Below, piece after piece: positions 42,112 to 49,252 of a stretch of DNA of 64,000 nucleotides. The position numbers and the translations under genes were made by a program. The DNA comes from CAZAYY01 sp964489525 (GTDB lineage Bacteria > Chloroflexota > Anaerolineae > Anaerolineales > JABWBV01). Each line of letters opens with the position of its first letter. The stretch's first letter is position 1. The stretch lies in contig CAZAYY010000008.1 in NCBI GenBank assembly GCA_964489525.1, positions 98,425 to 162,424 of the forward strand, in the 5' to 3' direction. The notes under the pieces were generated by a model. That model saw only the letters and a program-made list of their open reading frames with translations. It did no database searches and was not told the DNA's origin.

Positions 42112-42879
42112 ATGGACACCCCAGAACCCACTTTCCCCATCCACCGCCGCCACCCCATCCGCCAAGTGATGCGTTTTTTGTGCAAAGCCGCCCTTGGGAT
42201 ATTGACCGATTTGCACATTGAAGGGCGCGAGAACCTGCCCGCCTCTGGCCCGCTGCTGCTGGTGGGCAATCATTTTAGTTTTATTGACCCGCTGACCTTT
42301 GTGCGCATTGCTCCCTGGCCTATGGAGTTTTTAGGGGGTTTCAATAACCCCAGCGCCCCACCGGTGGTGAAAATTATCCCGGCGCTGTGGGGCTACCTGC
42401 CTTTGTTTCGCGGCACGGGCGCGCGTGACTCGCTGCGCACGGCGGAAATAATCTTAAACCAGGGGGGCGTCATTGGCATTTTCCCCGAGGGTGGCAACTG
42501 GGCCACGGTGCTGCGCCCGGCTCGCCCGGGCACGGCGATGTTGGCCGTTCGCACCGGGGCGCGCATCCTTCCGGTGGGCATTGATGGCTTGCTGGATGTC
42601 TTCAGCAGCCTGCGCAAAGGCCGCCGGGCGCGGGTAACCTTCCGGATTGGCCAGCCTTTTGGCCCGTTTACTGCAGAAGGCGCCGGGCGCGAACGCCGCC
42701 GCCAGTTAGATGAAATTGGGCATGAAATTATGCGCCATGTGGCCGAGCTGATTCCCGAAGAACGCCGCGGCCACTACGCCTCCGACCCGGCCATTCGCGC
42801 CGCGGCTGCCGGCACCGAGATATACCCCTGGGCAACCAAAACCGAGCGAGAATTTAAAACCGGCGAGTTTTTGGAGTAA
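42112..42879 (+). CDS. 1-acyl-sn-glycerol-3-phosphate acyltransferase (PlsC family)
   Basis: A 255-residue acyltransferase of phospholipid synthesis. The catalytic H(X4)D box is VGNHFSFIDPLTF. The acceptor/phosphate motif is IFPEGGNWATVLRPARPGTA, and the last motif is RILPVGIDG. A hydrophobic N-terminal segment is short, so it is probably membrane-associated. AAAGGA stands five to six bases before the ATG. It ends the PIG-L/HhH/sugar dehydrogenase run, so a cell-envelope role for the whole operon is plausible (inference). Confidence 0.9.
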   Translation: MDTPEPTFPIHRRHPIRQVMRFLCKAALGILTDLHIEGRENLPASGPLLLVGNHFSFIDPLTFVRIAPWPMEFLGGFNNPSAPPVVKIIPALWGYLPLFRGTGARDSLRTAEIILNQGGVIGIFPEGGNWATVLRPARPGTAMLAVRTGARILPVGIDGLLDVFSSLRKGRRARVTFRIGQPFGPFTAEGAGRERRRQLDEIGHEIMRHVAELIPEERRGHYASDPAIRAAAAGTEIYPWATKTEREFKTGEFLE

Positions 42880-42892
42880 AAAGGAAAATTGC

Positions 42893-42960
42893 GTAACCCC
42901 ACTCCCTTCCCACCGGGAAGGGGGGACAAAGGGGGGATGGATGGGTGGCTGAACAGTTAC
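42893..42960. repeat. GTAAC-ended palindromic element between convergent genes
   Basis: GTAAC at 42893-42897 and GTTAC at 42956-42960 are inverted ends. Inside, CCCTTCCC (42904-42911) and GGGAAGGG (42915-42922) form a perfect hairpin. Read on the minus strand, the right end GTAACTGTTCAG...CCACCCATCC matches the ends of the 19013-19094 element. Its right end supplies the stop codon of cobU (42957-42959). Confidence 0.6.
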
Positions 42961-43496
42961 TTTACCAGCATGGGCAGCCCGGCCACCATAAACAGCACAC
43001 TGTCTGCTGCCGCCGCCAGGCGCTGGTTGGCCCGCCCAAGCACATCCCGGTAGTACCGGCCCAAGGGATAGGGCGGCACCAGTCCCAAACCGACCTCATT
43101 GGAAATGATGTACCACTCGCCTGGTTGGCTTGCGAGGGCAGCCAGCAGGGCTTCGATTTCGGCCAGCATGGCCTGTTCGTAGGCTTGTTCGTCAATCGGC
43201 TCTGGCAGCGTCATCAAAATGTTGTTTGCCAGCAGGGTGATGCAGTCCACCAGCCCAAACGGGCGGGGTTCTGCCTGGGCCAGGGCCTTGCCCACCCCGG
43301 TTGGGGCTTCGATGGTGGCCCACTGTGCCGACCGGCTGGCGCGGTGGGCGATAATCCGGCTGGCCATTTCTTCATCTCCGGCAGTGGCGGTGGCCACGAA
43401 CCAGGCCGGCTGCCCGGTTTCTTCAATCATGTTTTGGGCGTAGCTCGACTTGCCGCTGCGCGCCCCGCCCAATACCAGGGTTATCTTTTTCGCCAT
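42957..43496 (-). CDS. cobU: Adenosylcobinamide kinase/adenosylcobinamide-phosphate guanylyltransferase
   Basis: A 179-residue bifunctional CobU that phosphorylates adenosylcobinamide and transfers GMP to give AdoCbi-GDP. The P-loop is LVLGGARSGKSSYAQN. The guanylyl-accepting His is in RIIAHRASRSAQW, and the conserved ISNEVGLGLVPPYPLGRYYR lies near the end. The length is normal. It is the last gene of the cobT-cobS-cbiR-cobU operon, and its start overlaps the end of cbiR by 16 bases. Its stop codon lies within the right end of a palindromic repeat element. Confidence 0.95.
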   Translation of the reverse strand: MAKKITLVLGGARSGKSSYAQNMIEETGQPAWFVATATAGDEEMASRIIAHRASRSAQWATIEAPTGVGKALAQAEPRPFGLVDCITLLANNILMTLPEPIDEQAYEQAMLAEIEALLAALASQPGEWYIISNEVGLGLVPPYPLGRYYRDVLGRANQRLAAAADSVLFMVAGLPMLVK

Positions 43497-44293
43497 CTGT
43501 CCTCCATTCCCAACTGGCTCAAGGTTTCGTGAACCGCTTCCATGGAAGAGTCAAAATCTTCCTGCCCAAAAATTTCCAGGGTCAATACGCCGCTGAAGTT
43601 GGCCTGGATGATGAAATCAAACACCCGCACCCGTTCATCGAGCGGCATGTGGATGAGTGATTTATGGTCTCGTTCGGCAATGCCGTGAATGTGCATCACC
43701 CGGGCCCGGGCAATGTGTTTTTGCAAGAAAGGCAGCGGGTCGTGCCCATCGCGCCACAGGTGACCGACATCCAAACACATGCTGACCGGAGCGCGCCGAA
43801 AAATCTCATCCCAAAAAGTCAGGGGGTAATTTTCCAGGTTTTCCACAGCCAGCAGCTGGCCTGCCCCGGCCCACCCGGCGGCAATTTCCAGCGCCCGCAC
43901 CCCCTGGTCGTTCCAGCGCTGCAGGGTGGTAAGGTCGGTATCGTGAATCACGTCGCGCCCGTCCATGTGCAGCACATAGGCCCAGGGGTCGAGTGGGCGG
44001 GTCCGTTCGATGACTTTTTGCGCTTTTTCCAGGGAAATATGCTGTTCGCTGCCGCCAGCACCCAGCCGCAGATCCAAAGGCAGGTGAACGGTGTAGCTCA
44101 TCCCGTTGGCCCGGGCGGTGCGGTTCAGTTCGGCCACGGTTTCTTCCGAGGGCAGGTTGTTTTGCCCGTCATCCACTTCGAACAGAACGAGTTCTACATC
44201 GTCGGTTTTTCCGGCCAGGTAGCGTACGTTGGGCAAAATGTCATCTGGAATGATGTACGAGGTGGTTCCAAGGCGAAAGGGGACTTTTTTCAT
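43481..44293 (-). CDS. cbiR: Cobamide remodelling enzyme CbiR (TIM-barrel, AP-endonuclease-2 superfamily)
   Basis: A 270-residue TIM-barrel protein resembling sugar-phosphate isomerase/epimerases. The opening FRLGTTSYIIPDDILPNVRY and VDDVELVLFEV-like segment, followed by YTVHLPLDLRLGAGG, match what I recall of CbiR. CbiR removes the lower ligand of cobamides so that the corrinoid can be rebuilt with another base. Metal-ligand candidates are in YVLHMDGRD, CLDVGHLWRDGHD, VMHIHG and LTLEIFGQEDF. The cobS/cobU/cobT context strongly supports this. ATG 44293 is chosen four bases after the cobS stop; TTG 44305 is an alternative start. Confidence 0.85.
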   Translation of the reverse strand: MKKVPFRLGTTSYIIPDDILPNVRYLAGKTDDVELVLFEVDDGQNNLPSEETVAELNRTARANGMSYTVHLPLDLRLGAGGSEQHISLEKAQKVIERTRPLDPWAYVLHMDGRDVIHDTDLTTLQRWNDQGVRALEIAAGWAGAGQLLAVENLENYPLTFWDEIFRRAPVSMCLDVGHLWRDGHDPLPFLQKHIARARVMHIHGIAERDHKSLIHMPLDERVRVFDFIIQANFSGVLTLEIFGQEDFDSSMEAVHETLSQLGMEDRWRKR

Positions 44294-44297
44294 GGGT

Positions 44298-45044
44298 TTA
44301 TCCAATAAGGGGAGTGCAGAAGATTATCAGAACCGTAATTTCAGCCAGTTCAACCAGCAGGCCAAACACATCGCCCGTCAGGCCGCCCAGGCGAGCATGG
44401 GCAAAGCGAAACACCAGCCAGGCAAGCAGGTGGGCAGCCAGTACGGCCGCCAAACCCGGCCAACCCGCCAGCGCAGTGAACACAGCCAGGCCAAGCCCGG
44501 CCCAAAAGAACACGGGCGGGGTCAGCCCGCTGGCAAAATCGGCGCCCATCCCACCTGGACGGGCCTGCTTTTGAATCCCGGCGGGCAGCAGCAGCCAGCG
44601 GGCAGTGGCCCCGGCCAGCGGCAGCGCCAGCCAGGGCAGGGGTGTGCCTTCCCCGATGGGCAGGCTGGATACCGCGCTGATTTTGATCAGGATGGCCAAA
44701 ACCAGCCCGGTGCCGCCAAAAGCCCCCAATCGGGGGTCTTTCATGATTTCCAGGCGGCGTTCCGGGCTGGAGGCATTCAGCATGCCATCGCAGCAGTCGG
44801 CCAACCCGTCCAGGTGCAGGCCGCCGGTCAGGGCAATCCAAACTGCCACGCTCAGCGCAGCCGCCAACAGCGGGGGCAGCACCAGTGAAAGGCCGTAATA
44901 CGCCGCCGCGGCCAGCCCGCCAATCACTGCCCCCACCAGGGGAAACCAGCTTGCCGCCCGCCCCAGGTCGCCGGGGGCGGGGGCAGTTTTCAAGCGAACC
45001 GGAATGACCGTCAAGAAGGCAATAGCCAGCCGGAGGTGGTTCAT
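44298..45044 (-). CDS. cobS: Adenosylcobinamide-GDP ribazoletransferase (cobalamin synthase)
   Basis: A 248-residue polytopic membrane enzyme that joins AdoCbi-GDP with alpha-ribazole (phosphate). The hallmark WIALTGGLHLDGLADCCDGM is present, as is LGAFGGTGLVLAILIKISAV. The C-terminal half has several hydrophobic helices. The ATG overlaps the stop of cobT in ATGA, showing tight coupling. The length is normal for CobS. Confidence 0.95.
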   Translation of the reverse strand: MNHLRLAIAFLTVIPVRLKTAPAPGDLGRAASWFPLVGAVIGGLAAAAYYGLSLVLPPLLAAALSVAVWIALTGGLHLDGLADCCDGMLNASSPERRLEIMKDPRLGAFGGTGLVLAILIKISAVSSLPIGEGTPLPWLALPLAGATARWLLLPAGIQKQARPGGMGADFASGLTPPVFFWAGLGLAVFTALAGWPGLAAVLAAHLLAWLVFRFAHARLGGLTGDVFGLLVELAEITVLIIFCTPLIG

Positions 45045-46081
45045 TCTTTGTCGCTCACGCCCGCTTCTGCAAAAGTTGCCATTTCGTCCAGGGTACGCAC
45101 CGCTGCCTCCACCAGGTGGAAAGCCAGGGCTGCCCCAGAGCCTTCGCCCAGGCGCAAATCCAAAATCAGCAGCGGTTGGAGTTCCAACTTATTCCAGATG
45201 GCCTTATGGCCGATTTCTTGCGATTGGTGGGAAGCCACCAGGTAATCTTTGGCATTGGGGGCGAGCAGGGCGGCCACCAGGGCTGCCGCGCCAGAGATGA
45301 AGCCATCTACCACCACGGGCACTCGCCGCGAGGCCGCGCCCAACACCACGCCCACCAACCCGGCAATTTCAAAGCCGCCCAACTTGGTCAGTACATCCAG
45401 TGGGTCGTTGGGGTCGGGTTGGTTGGCGGCAATGGCTTGTTCGATGACGGTAATTTTGTGGGCCAGCCCGGCATCATCCAACCCGGTGCCGCGCCCGGTG
45501 ACATTGGCCACAGGTTGGCCGGTCAGCACGGCGGTGATTGCGGAAGAGGCGGTGGTGTTGCCAATGCCCATTTCGCCTGTCGCCACCAGGTCCAGGCCGC
45601 CGTCAATCTCGGCCAACACAATTTCAATGCCAGCCTGGATGGCCTGTTCGGCCTGGCTGCGGGTCATGGCTGGGCCTTTGCACATGTTTTGGGTTCCCCG
45701 GGCAATTTTCCGGCTGACCAACCCTGGCGGATTGTTGAAGTCGAAGGCTACCCCCATATCCACAATGGTTACCCTGGCGTTAGCCTGGCGGGCCAGCACG
45801 TTAATCGCCGCCCCGCCGTACAAAAAGTTGAGCACCATCTGGGGGGTCACTTCGGCCGGATATGCACTCACCCCTTCCAGTGTCACCCCGTGGTCGGCTG
45901 CCATGATGATGATCCCTTTTTGCTGAAAGCGCGGTCGGGCCTTGCCAGTCATTCCGGCCAGTTGGACCGAAAGCGATTCCAGGCGGCCCAATGCGCCGGT
46001 CGGTTTGGTGAGCTGCTGTTGGCGTTCAAAAGCCTGCCCAGCCGCAGCCTGGTTGAATGGGGGAATAGGGGGGATAAGCAT
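45041..46081 (-). CDS. cobT: Nicotinate-nucleotide--dimethylbenzimidazole phosphoribosyltransferase
   Basis: A 346-residue CobT, normal length, which activates the lower-ligand base to its alpha-riboside phosphate. Motifs include KPTGALGRLESLSVQLAG, MAADHGVTLEGVSAYPAEVT, LVATGEMGIGNTTASSAITA, and the catalytic Glu in LRLGEGSGAALAFHLVEAA. It opens the cobamide operon. The ATG at 46081 has GAGGAAG five bases upstream. I see no cobalamin riboswitch before it. Confidence 0.95.
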   Translation of the reverse strand: MLIPPIPPFNQAAAGQAFERQQQLTKPTGALGRLESLSVQLAGMTGKARPRFQQKGIIIMAADHGVTLEGVSAYPAEVTPQMVLNFLYGGAAINVLARQANARVTIVDMGVAFDFNNPPGLVSRKIARGTQNMCKGPAMTRSQAEQAIQAGIEIVLAEIDGGLDLVATGEMGIGNTTASSAITAVLTGQPVANVTGRGTGLDDAGLAHKITVIEQAIAANQPDPNDPLDVLTKLGGFEIAGLVGVVLGAASRRVPVVVDGFISGAAALVAALLAPNAKDYLVASHQSQEIGHKAIWNKLELQPLLILDLRLGEGSGAALAFHLVEAAVRTLDEMATFAEAGVSDKE

Positions 46082-46155
46082 AGCATCTTCCTCGTTGAAT
46101 GATTTGTGCGTCTGTTGAGAATAAGTAAATGATACCCAGCGGCTGGTGCACACCG

Positions 46156-46196
46156 GTAAATAAAGAAGAAGGCCGCCCGATCAGGCAGCCTTCTTC
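46156..46196 (-). terminator. Terminator of the MFS transporter gene
   Basis: Arms GAAGAAGGC (46165-46173) and GCCTTCTTC (46188-46196) form a stem with extra pairing inside. On the minus strand it is followed by TTTATTT. It separates the transporter from the cobT operon. Confidence 0.65.
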
Positions 46197-46230
46197 CCCT
46201 GTTTTGCTGTCGCAATAAATTTTACCTTAC

Positions 46231-47577
46231 TCAGGCAATTTGTGAGCTGTTTTTGCGTTCTTTCGCTGCATTTTTCTCATTAACAAAGCCAAGCAGTCCC
46301 AACCCGATGACCAGAAAAACCGCGATGGACACCAACCCCAGGCGCAGCCCGGCCTGCTCGGCGGCCAGGGCGGTCATACCCTGCGCTTCAAACATCAAAG
46401 CAGACTCTGCCGCCACCCAACCAAAAACCGCCGGCCCAACAAAAGAAGAGGCCCGGCCCGTAACGGCAAAAAAGCCGTAAAACTCGGCGCTTTGGGATGC
46501 CGGGGTGAGCAGCGCCACCATCGTCCGGCTGACCGACTGCATACCGGCCATGGCGATTCCGGCAACTGCGCCTGCAATCAGAAATTCGGTTTGCGACTGC
46601 GCAAAATACATCCAGGCTACCACAGCAATCATCACCAGGATGGACAGGTTGAGCGAACCTTTGCCCCCCAACCGGTCGGTCGCCTTCCCGAAAATATAAG
46701 CCCCAAACACATTGGTTACGTTAACGATGATGACGAACACAATCAACATCTGCTGTTCCATACCAAACAGCCGGGCCCCGATGATGGCAGCAAAATTAAG
46801 CGCCATAATTACGCCATCGTTAAATACCAGGAAAGACAGCATAAATTTCATGAACTCTTTGAAGTTCCGCCCCGCGCGCAGGGTTGCGCTAAGCTGCCGA
46901 ACTGCCATACTTAACAGGTTCTCTCCCACAGGCAGTTTGCGCTGCGAGCCGCGTTCGGGCAGCCAGAGAAAAAGAGGGATGGCAGCCAGGGCGAAAAATA
47001 ACGCTGTAATAATCATCGAAATGCGCACCATCAATTCGCCAGGAAACAGCACAATTAACGGCAGCACAATCAACAAACAGACTACCCCACCCGCCGAACC
47101 AACGGCCCAGCCAATTCCGGAAATGGACCCCATTTCTTCCGGCTCAGCAATATCGGGCAGCATGGCGTCGTAAAAAACCTGTGAACTGCGATAGCCAATT
47201 TCTGAAAGGATAAAAAACAGCATGCCTGTCACAATGTCACCTTTCTGCACAAAAAACAACAGCCCGGTGAAACCGACGGAGAGCACCGTAAACCCAAACA
47301 AAAACCGCTTTTTATTGGCCGTAAAGTCGGCGATGACCCCAAGGAAAGGAGAGATAACCGCCACGATAATCATCGCGATGGCAATCGAGCGCCCCCATAA
47401 ACGGGTGCCTTCTGCCCCGCCGACCACGGTGCCTTGAAAGTAGGCTGCGTACACGGCAAGTAAAACAACCGAAGCATAGGCAGAGTTCCCAAAATCGTAA
47501 AGATACCAGGCGAGGCGTTCGCGCCGGGTAGACTTTTCCGGGCGCGATGTAGCGGGCAAGGCTGTGGCTGATTGCAT
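46231..47577 (-). CDS. MFS transporter of the UMF1/Atg22-like family
   Basis: A 448-residue protein with about 12 transmembrane helices. The start RRERLAWYLYDFGNSAYASV and the loop GVIADFTANKKRFLFGFT are typical of UMF1 (vacuole effluxer Atg22-like) permeases. IGYRSSQVFYDAMLPDIAEP and GSISGIGWAVGSAGGVVCLL also match. Bacterial members are mostly of unknown substrate; amino acid efflux is known for the yeast relative only. GAGGAG lies five bases before the ATG. It has its own terminator, so it is not part of the cobamide operon, although its position just upstream could suggest corrinoid-related transport (weak inference). Confidence 0.87.
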   Translation of the reverse strand: MQSATALPATSRPEKSTRRERLAWYLYDFGNSAYASVVLLAVYAAYFQGTVVGGAEGTRLWGRSIAIAMIIVAVISPFLGVIADFTANKKRFLFGFTVLSVGFTGLLFFVQKGDIVTGMLFFILSEIGYRSSQVFYDAMLPDIAEPEEMGSISGIGWAVGSAGGVVCLLIVLPLIVLFPGELMVRISMIITALFFALAAIPLFLWLPERGSQRKLPVGENLLSMAVRQLSATLRAGRNFKEFMKFMLSFLVFNDGVIMALNFAAIIGARLFGMEQQMLIVFVIIVNVTNVFGAYIFGKATDRLGGKGSLNLSILVMIAVVAWMYFAQSQTEFLIAGAVAGIAMAGMQSVSRTMVALLTPASQSAEFYGFFAVTGRASSFVGPAVFGWVAAESALMFEAQGMTALAAEQAGLRLGLVSIAVFLVIGLGLLGFVNEKNAAKERKNSSQIA

Positions 47578-47950
47578 AAGTACTCCTCATTAAGAAAAAC
47601 GAAATTTTTGCCAGCTCTGCAACTGGCATACAAACAACAACACCGCCAGCCTTCAAAAGAAACGGGTAAATTTTATTTTCTAAGCCAAATGGGCTTTGAA
47701 ATCTGCTTTACACCGAGAACCCCAGAGAGAAAACACAGGGAGCCACCGAGTTTTTCAAAAATTTCGCCATGCCATCATCCAGGAACGCTCGCCTGGTTGT
47801 GAGTCGAGAGCCCTGTCTTAACATGAGAAAATTTACAAAAAGAGCGGCCAGACGGGTATACTTTAAGTGCAGCAGCTTAACCTCATCGCTGGTCTAATCC
47901 AGGGCAAACCCATAAAGCCGCTGCCTTAAAGCCAAAGCAAGGAGTGTTCT
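47578..47950. other. Divergent intergenic region
   Basis: About 370 bases without a gene. The stretch 47711-47750 (ACACCGAGAACCCCAGAGAG ... CACAGGGAG) looks like a decayed copy of the CACAGAG-type repeat seen in many draft genomes. The promoter and leader of the NifU gene occupy 47832-47950. Confidence 0.35.
47832..47862 (+). promoter_or_regulatory. Candidate promoter of the NifU-domain gene
   Basis: TTTACA at 47832-47837 and TATACT at 47857-47862 are 19 bases apart (18 if TTACAA is taken). It lies about 90 bases before the ATG. Confidence 0.4.
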
Positions 47951-48220
47951 ATGAGCGATATCCATGAAGAACAGCATTTGAAGCCGCGCGATGAAAAAAT
48001 TAAAGCACTGGTTGAAAATATCAGCAGTTATATTGAGTTTTACCACGGTGGATTTGTCCACTTTGTGGGGATTGAAGAAGATGTGCTCAAAGTTCACCTG
48101 GGTGGTGCGTGCGATGGCTGCCCGCTTTCTGTCACCACGCTGCATGGCTGGGTGGGCGGCACAGTGAAGCAGTTCTTCCCCGAAATCCGCGATGTGGTTG
48201 CCGTAGACACCGAGGCTTAA
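47951..48220 (+). CDS. NifU C-terminal domain Fe-S scaffold/carrier protein
   Basis: An 89-residue single-domain protein matching the NifU-like C-terminal (Nfu) domain: EKIKALVENISSYIEFYHGG at the start and the cluster-binding CxxC motif LGGACDGCPLSVTTLHGWV. Such proteins carry a 4Fe-4S cluster to client enzymes. It lacks any IscU-like or A-type part. AAGGAG stands six bases before the ATG. It converges on the chelatase gene with a 78-base gap. Confidence 0.93.
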   Translation: MSDIHEEQHLKPRDEKIKALVENISSYIEFYHGGFVHFVGIEEDVLKVHLGGACDGCPLSVTTLHGWVGGTVKQFFPEIRDVVAVDTEA

Positions 48221-48298
48221 CGCCGAACCCATTCCCATTTTGCCTGTGCAGGTCAAAACTGCGCAGATCCTCCCATTTCGCTGCTGGCCTGGTGAGCT

Positions 48299-49252
48299 TC
48301 AAGCCGCCATTTCAGCGCGCACCGTGCGCAGCAGGCTTTCGGCTTTGAGTTCGTTCAGGGTGTAGCACGGGCCTTGCAAGTGCTCGGCCAGTGCCCGGGC
48401 CAGGCCCTGGTCGAAGGCAGCATGTTCCATGTTGATCACCACACTGCGGATTTCACTGTGGGCAATTTGCTCTGCAAGTTGGTGGGCTTCTTTTTGCGGG
48501 TTCATATTGGAGAGCGAAACGTTGCCGGCCCCATCGGTCAGCAAAATCATGAGCGGCTCCACATCGGGGTGGGTGTGCTGTTCGCGGCGAATAACCTGCA
48601 GCGCCATCAGCAGCCCGGCAGAGAGTGGGGTTTTGCCGCCCACGGGGATGTCGATCAAAGCCCGTTGGGCAAGCTGAACGGAATTGGTTGGGGGCAAAAT
48701 CAGGTTGGCACGGTCTTTTTGGAAAACCACCAACCCCACCCGGTCGCGGCGCTGGTAGGCATCGGTCAATAAGGAGAGGATCGCGCCTTTGGTGGCGGCC
48801 ATGCGCTCGGCTACGGCCATAGACCAGGAGGCGTCTACCACGAACAAAACCAGGTTGGCCGCCCGGCGAACCCGCACTTTTTCATGAATATCCTGGGGTT
48901 GGATGGCAAAAGCCACTTCCTGGCGCTGTTCCTGACGGTTGAGCTGGTGGGGGGCTGCGGCGCGCAGGGTTGCATCAAAAGCCACGTCGCTGGTTTTTTC
49001 ATGGGCCAGGCGGGCCTGCACATAGCGCCCGCGCTTCCGGTCGGTTTTGGTTTGCGAACGCCGCCCGCTGTGGTGGCGGGTCATCTTATCCAGCGGTGTG
49101 TCCAGGGCGCGGGGCGCAAACGGTTGGGTGGGCTTGGCTTTTTCGCCACCTTCCCACCAACGAGCATTGCCGGATTGAAACACATCTTGCCGGGCATGTT
49201 GGGCCTGCTCTTTTTGGGGCAGGTCTTCCCCGGCTTCATCCTTTACTTGCCC
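48299..49252 (-). CDS. VWA (ChlD/CobT-like) part of a chelatase, expressed by -1 frameshift
   Basis: This frame encodes the C-terminal half of a BchD/ChlD-type chelatase subunit. After a charged linker (about 100 residues, DLPQKEQAQHARQDVFQSGN) comes a von Willebrand A domain with the MIDAS motif FVVDASWSMAVAERM, GGKTPLSAGLLMAL and LILLTDGAGN-type LMILLTDGAGNVS. The frame is open only back to a stop at 49268-49270 and contains no ATG or GTG before GTG 49183, which lacks a ribosome-binding site. It is exactly the -1 frame relative to the upstream AAA+ gene at a slippery A-AAA-AAG. A fused product would be about 686 residues, a normal length for ChlI-ChlD fusions. A sequencing indel in the nine-A run is the alternative. 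Confidence 0.8.
   Translation of the reverse strand, partial: GQVKDEAGEDLPQKEQAQHARQDVFQSGNARWWEGGEKAKPTQPFAPRALDTPLDKMTRHHSGRRSQTKTDRKRGRYVQARLAHEKTSDVAFDATLRAAAPHQLNRQEQRQEVAFAIQPQDIHEKVRVRRAANLVLFVVDASWSMAVAERMAATKGAILSLLTDAYQRRDRVGLVVFQKDRANLILPPTNSVQLAQRALIDIPVGGKTPLSAGLLMALQVIRREQHTHPDVEPLMILLTDGAGNVSLSNMNPQKEAHQLAEQIAHSEIRSVVINMEHAAFDQGLARALAEHLQGPCYTLNELKAESLLRTVRAEMAA

Noticed and set aside
46082..46164. Cobalamin riboswitch expected before cobT
   Set aside because: No B12-box-like sequence is visible and the gap is too short for the structure.
48299..49183. VWA gene as an independent gene starting at GTG 49183
   Set aside because: There is no ribosome-binding site, the frame and linker continue upstream, and the slippery heptamer gives a better explanation.
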